Source: Flagellimonas chongwuensis
Lineage (GTDB): Bacteria > Bacteroidota > Bacteroidia > Flavobacteriales > Flavobacteriaceae
Direction: 5' to 3'
Assembly: GCF_013376415.1 (NCBI RefSeq)
Contig: NZ_WYET01000007.1
Location: 124,001 to 188,000 of the forward strand
Length of the DNA: 64,000 nucleotides
The notes below the pieces were generated by a model. The model saw only the letters and a list, made by a program, of their open reading frames with translations. It made no database searches and had not been told where the DNA came from. Position numbers and translations under genes: made by a program. Shown here in pieces: positions 63,397 to 64,000 of the stretch (the stretch's first letter is position 1; every line of letters begins with the position of its first letter).

Positions 63397-64000
63397 ATGC
63401 TGCCAAAAGGAAATTTTCCCGAAAAAGTCTTTTTGAATGGAGAAATCGTATCTGCCGAAGATGCCAAAATATCAGTTTTTGATCGAGGTTTTTTGTTCGG
63501 AGACGGCATTTACGAAGTTATGGTACAATTGGAGAACGGTATATTCTACAAAAAGGCCCACTTGGACCGATTACAGGACAATTTGAATAAAATCGGTATA
63601 TCCTACGATGTCAAAAATATTGATGATGCATTGGAACCACTTCTCAAAGCCTCGGGTCTCACGGAAAAATCTTGTTTGATCTATATGCAAGTAACCCGTG
63701 GGACAGCTCCAAGGAAACACTCCTACCCAAAAGATGTTCCTGCAAGCGTGATGATGTATGCGCTTCCCTATGTGCTTCCCACCATCAACCTAAAACATAT
63801 AAAAGCTATCTTGGAGCCAGATTTTAGATGGCATCGATGTGATATTAAATCCATCTCCCTGCTGGGAAATATTATGGCCAATGAAGCAGCAATGGACCAT
63901 TTGGCCGATGAAGCTGCGTTGGTACGTGATGGTATGATTTCGGAGGGCTCGCACACCAACATCTTTTTTGTAAAGAATGGAACCGTAATCACTCATCCTG
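63397..64000 (+). CDS. D-amino-acid aminotransferase (class IV), cut by the window end
   Basis: The first 201 codons of a class IV PLP aminotransferase; the rest lies outside the window. The ATG at 63397 gives MLPKGNFPEKVFLNG, a normal start. Lys151 in RCDIKSISLLGN is the PLP-binding lysine. RGTAPRKHSYP (101-111) is the D-aminotransferase-like signature (Arg and His of the substrate clamp), and EGSHTNIF (183-190) is the conserved PLP pocket. It would interconvert D-alanine and D-glutamate with their keto acids, feeding cell-wall synthesis. It is not linked in sequence to the DltA-like system, so no direct connection is claimed. Confidence 0.85.
   Translation, partial: MLPKGNFPEKVFLNGEIVSAEDAKISVFDRGFLFGDGIYEVMVQLENGIFYKKAHLDRLQDNLNKIGISYDVKNIDDALEPLLKASGLTEKSCLIYMQVTRGTAPRKHSYPKDVPASVMMYALPYVLPTINLKHIKAILEPDFRWHRCDIKSISLLGNIMANEAAMDHLADEAALVRDGMISEGSHTNIFFVKNGTVITHP

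Noticed and set aside
63397-64000. D-amino-acid aminotransferase as supplier of D-Ala to the DltA-like ligase
   Set aside because: The genes are about 40 kb apart and the ligase substrate is unknown, so the link would be speculation.

Overview
The window looks like a chromosomal segment of a marine-type member of the Flavobacteriaceae (Bacteroidota). The evidence is type IX secretion genes (PorP/SprF, a PorE-like OmpA protein and a gliding-motility type secreted protein), BshA of bacillithiol synthesis, a flavobacterial TamB and LptD, promoters of the TTG-N19-TAnnTTTG kind, almost no Shine-Dalgarno sequences, several TTG/GTG starts, and a GC content of roughly 40 percent by eye. The genus cannot be named from the sequence alone. 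No tRNA, rRNA, CRISPR array, transposase or integrase was seen.

The left 28 kb is an accessory surface-glycan and acyl-transfer island. It opens with a beta-helix lipoprotein on the minus strand, followed by a GT4 glycosyltransferase, a PglC-type phosphoglycosyl transferase, two tandem PglD-type sugar N-acetyltransferases, an unusual protein joining an FAD/NAD(P)-binding oxidoreductase to a FemAB-like acyltransferase, and a free-standing FemAB-like protein. A second phosphoglycosyl transferase and a PurN-like formyltransferase lie on the opposite strand. Then comes the most striking part: an MBOAT acyltransferase plus SGNH partner, seven consecutive diverged CelD/FemAB-like GNAT proteins (13537-21276), an orphan GNAT-like protein, a DltA-like adenylate-forming ligase and a DltC-like carrier protein. 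Facing them is a second MBOAT/SGNH pair behind an OmpA-family gene. Together these make a Dlt-like activation and export route (ligase, carrier, MBOAT, SGNH) combined with about ten GNAT domains. My reading, an inference, is a pathway that decorates a lipid-linked glycan or surface polymer with several amino-acid or acyl groups. No Wzx flippase, Wzy polymerase or sugar aminotransferase is present, so the pathway must use genes elsewhere.

From about 28 kb to 56 kb the content is mostly core: a lipoprotein, bshA and a GH3/serine-hydrolase fusion; an iron-sulphur membrane redox pair next to an MlaD-like protein and a SPOR-tailed amidase; lptD, ridA, a BadF-type sugar kinase, gapA, pfkA and tamB; then tsaD, rsmE, a DUF4159 protein, an AI-2E-family permease and a THUMP-like methyltransferase. 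A minus-strand run follows: a nucleotidase-like phosphatase, two alpha/beta hydrolases and a VanX-like dipeptidase.

The right end holds a CAP-domain lipoprotein with a textbook flavobacterial promoter. After it comes a type IX secretion trio (large secreted protein with a gliding-type C-terminal sorting domain, PorP/SprF, PorE-like OmpA protein) closed by a hairpin terminator. A D-amino-acid aminotransferase gene is cut by the window edge.
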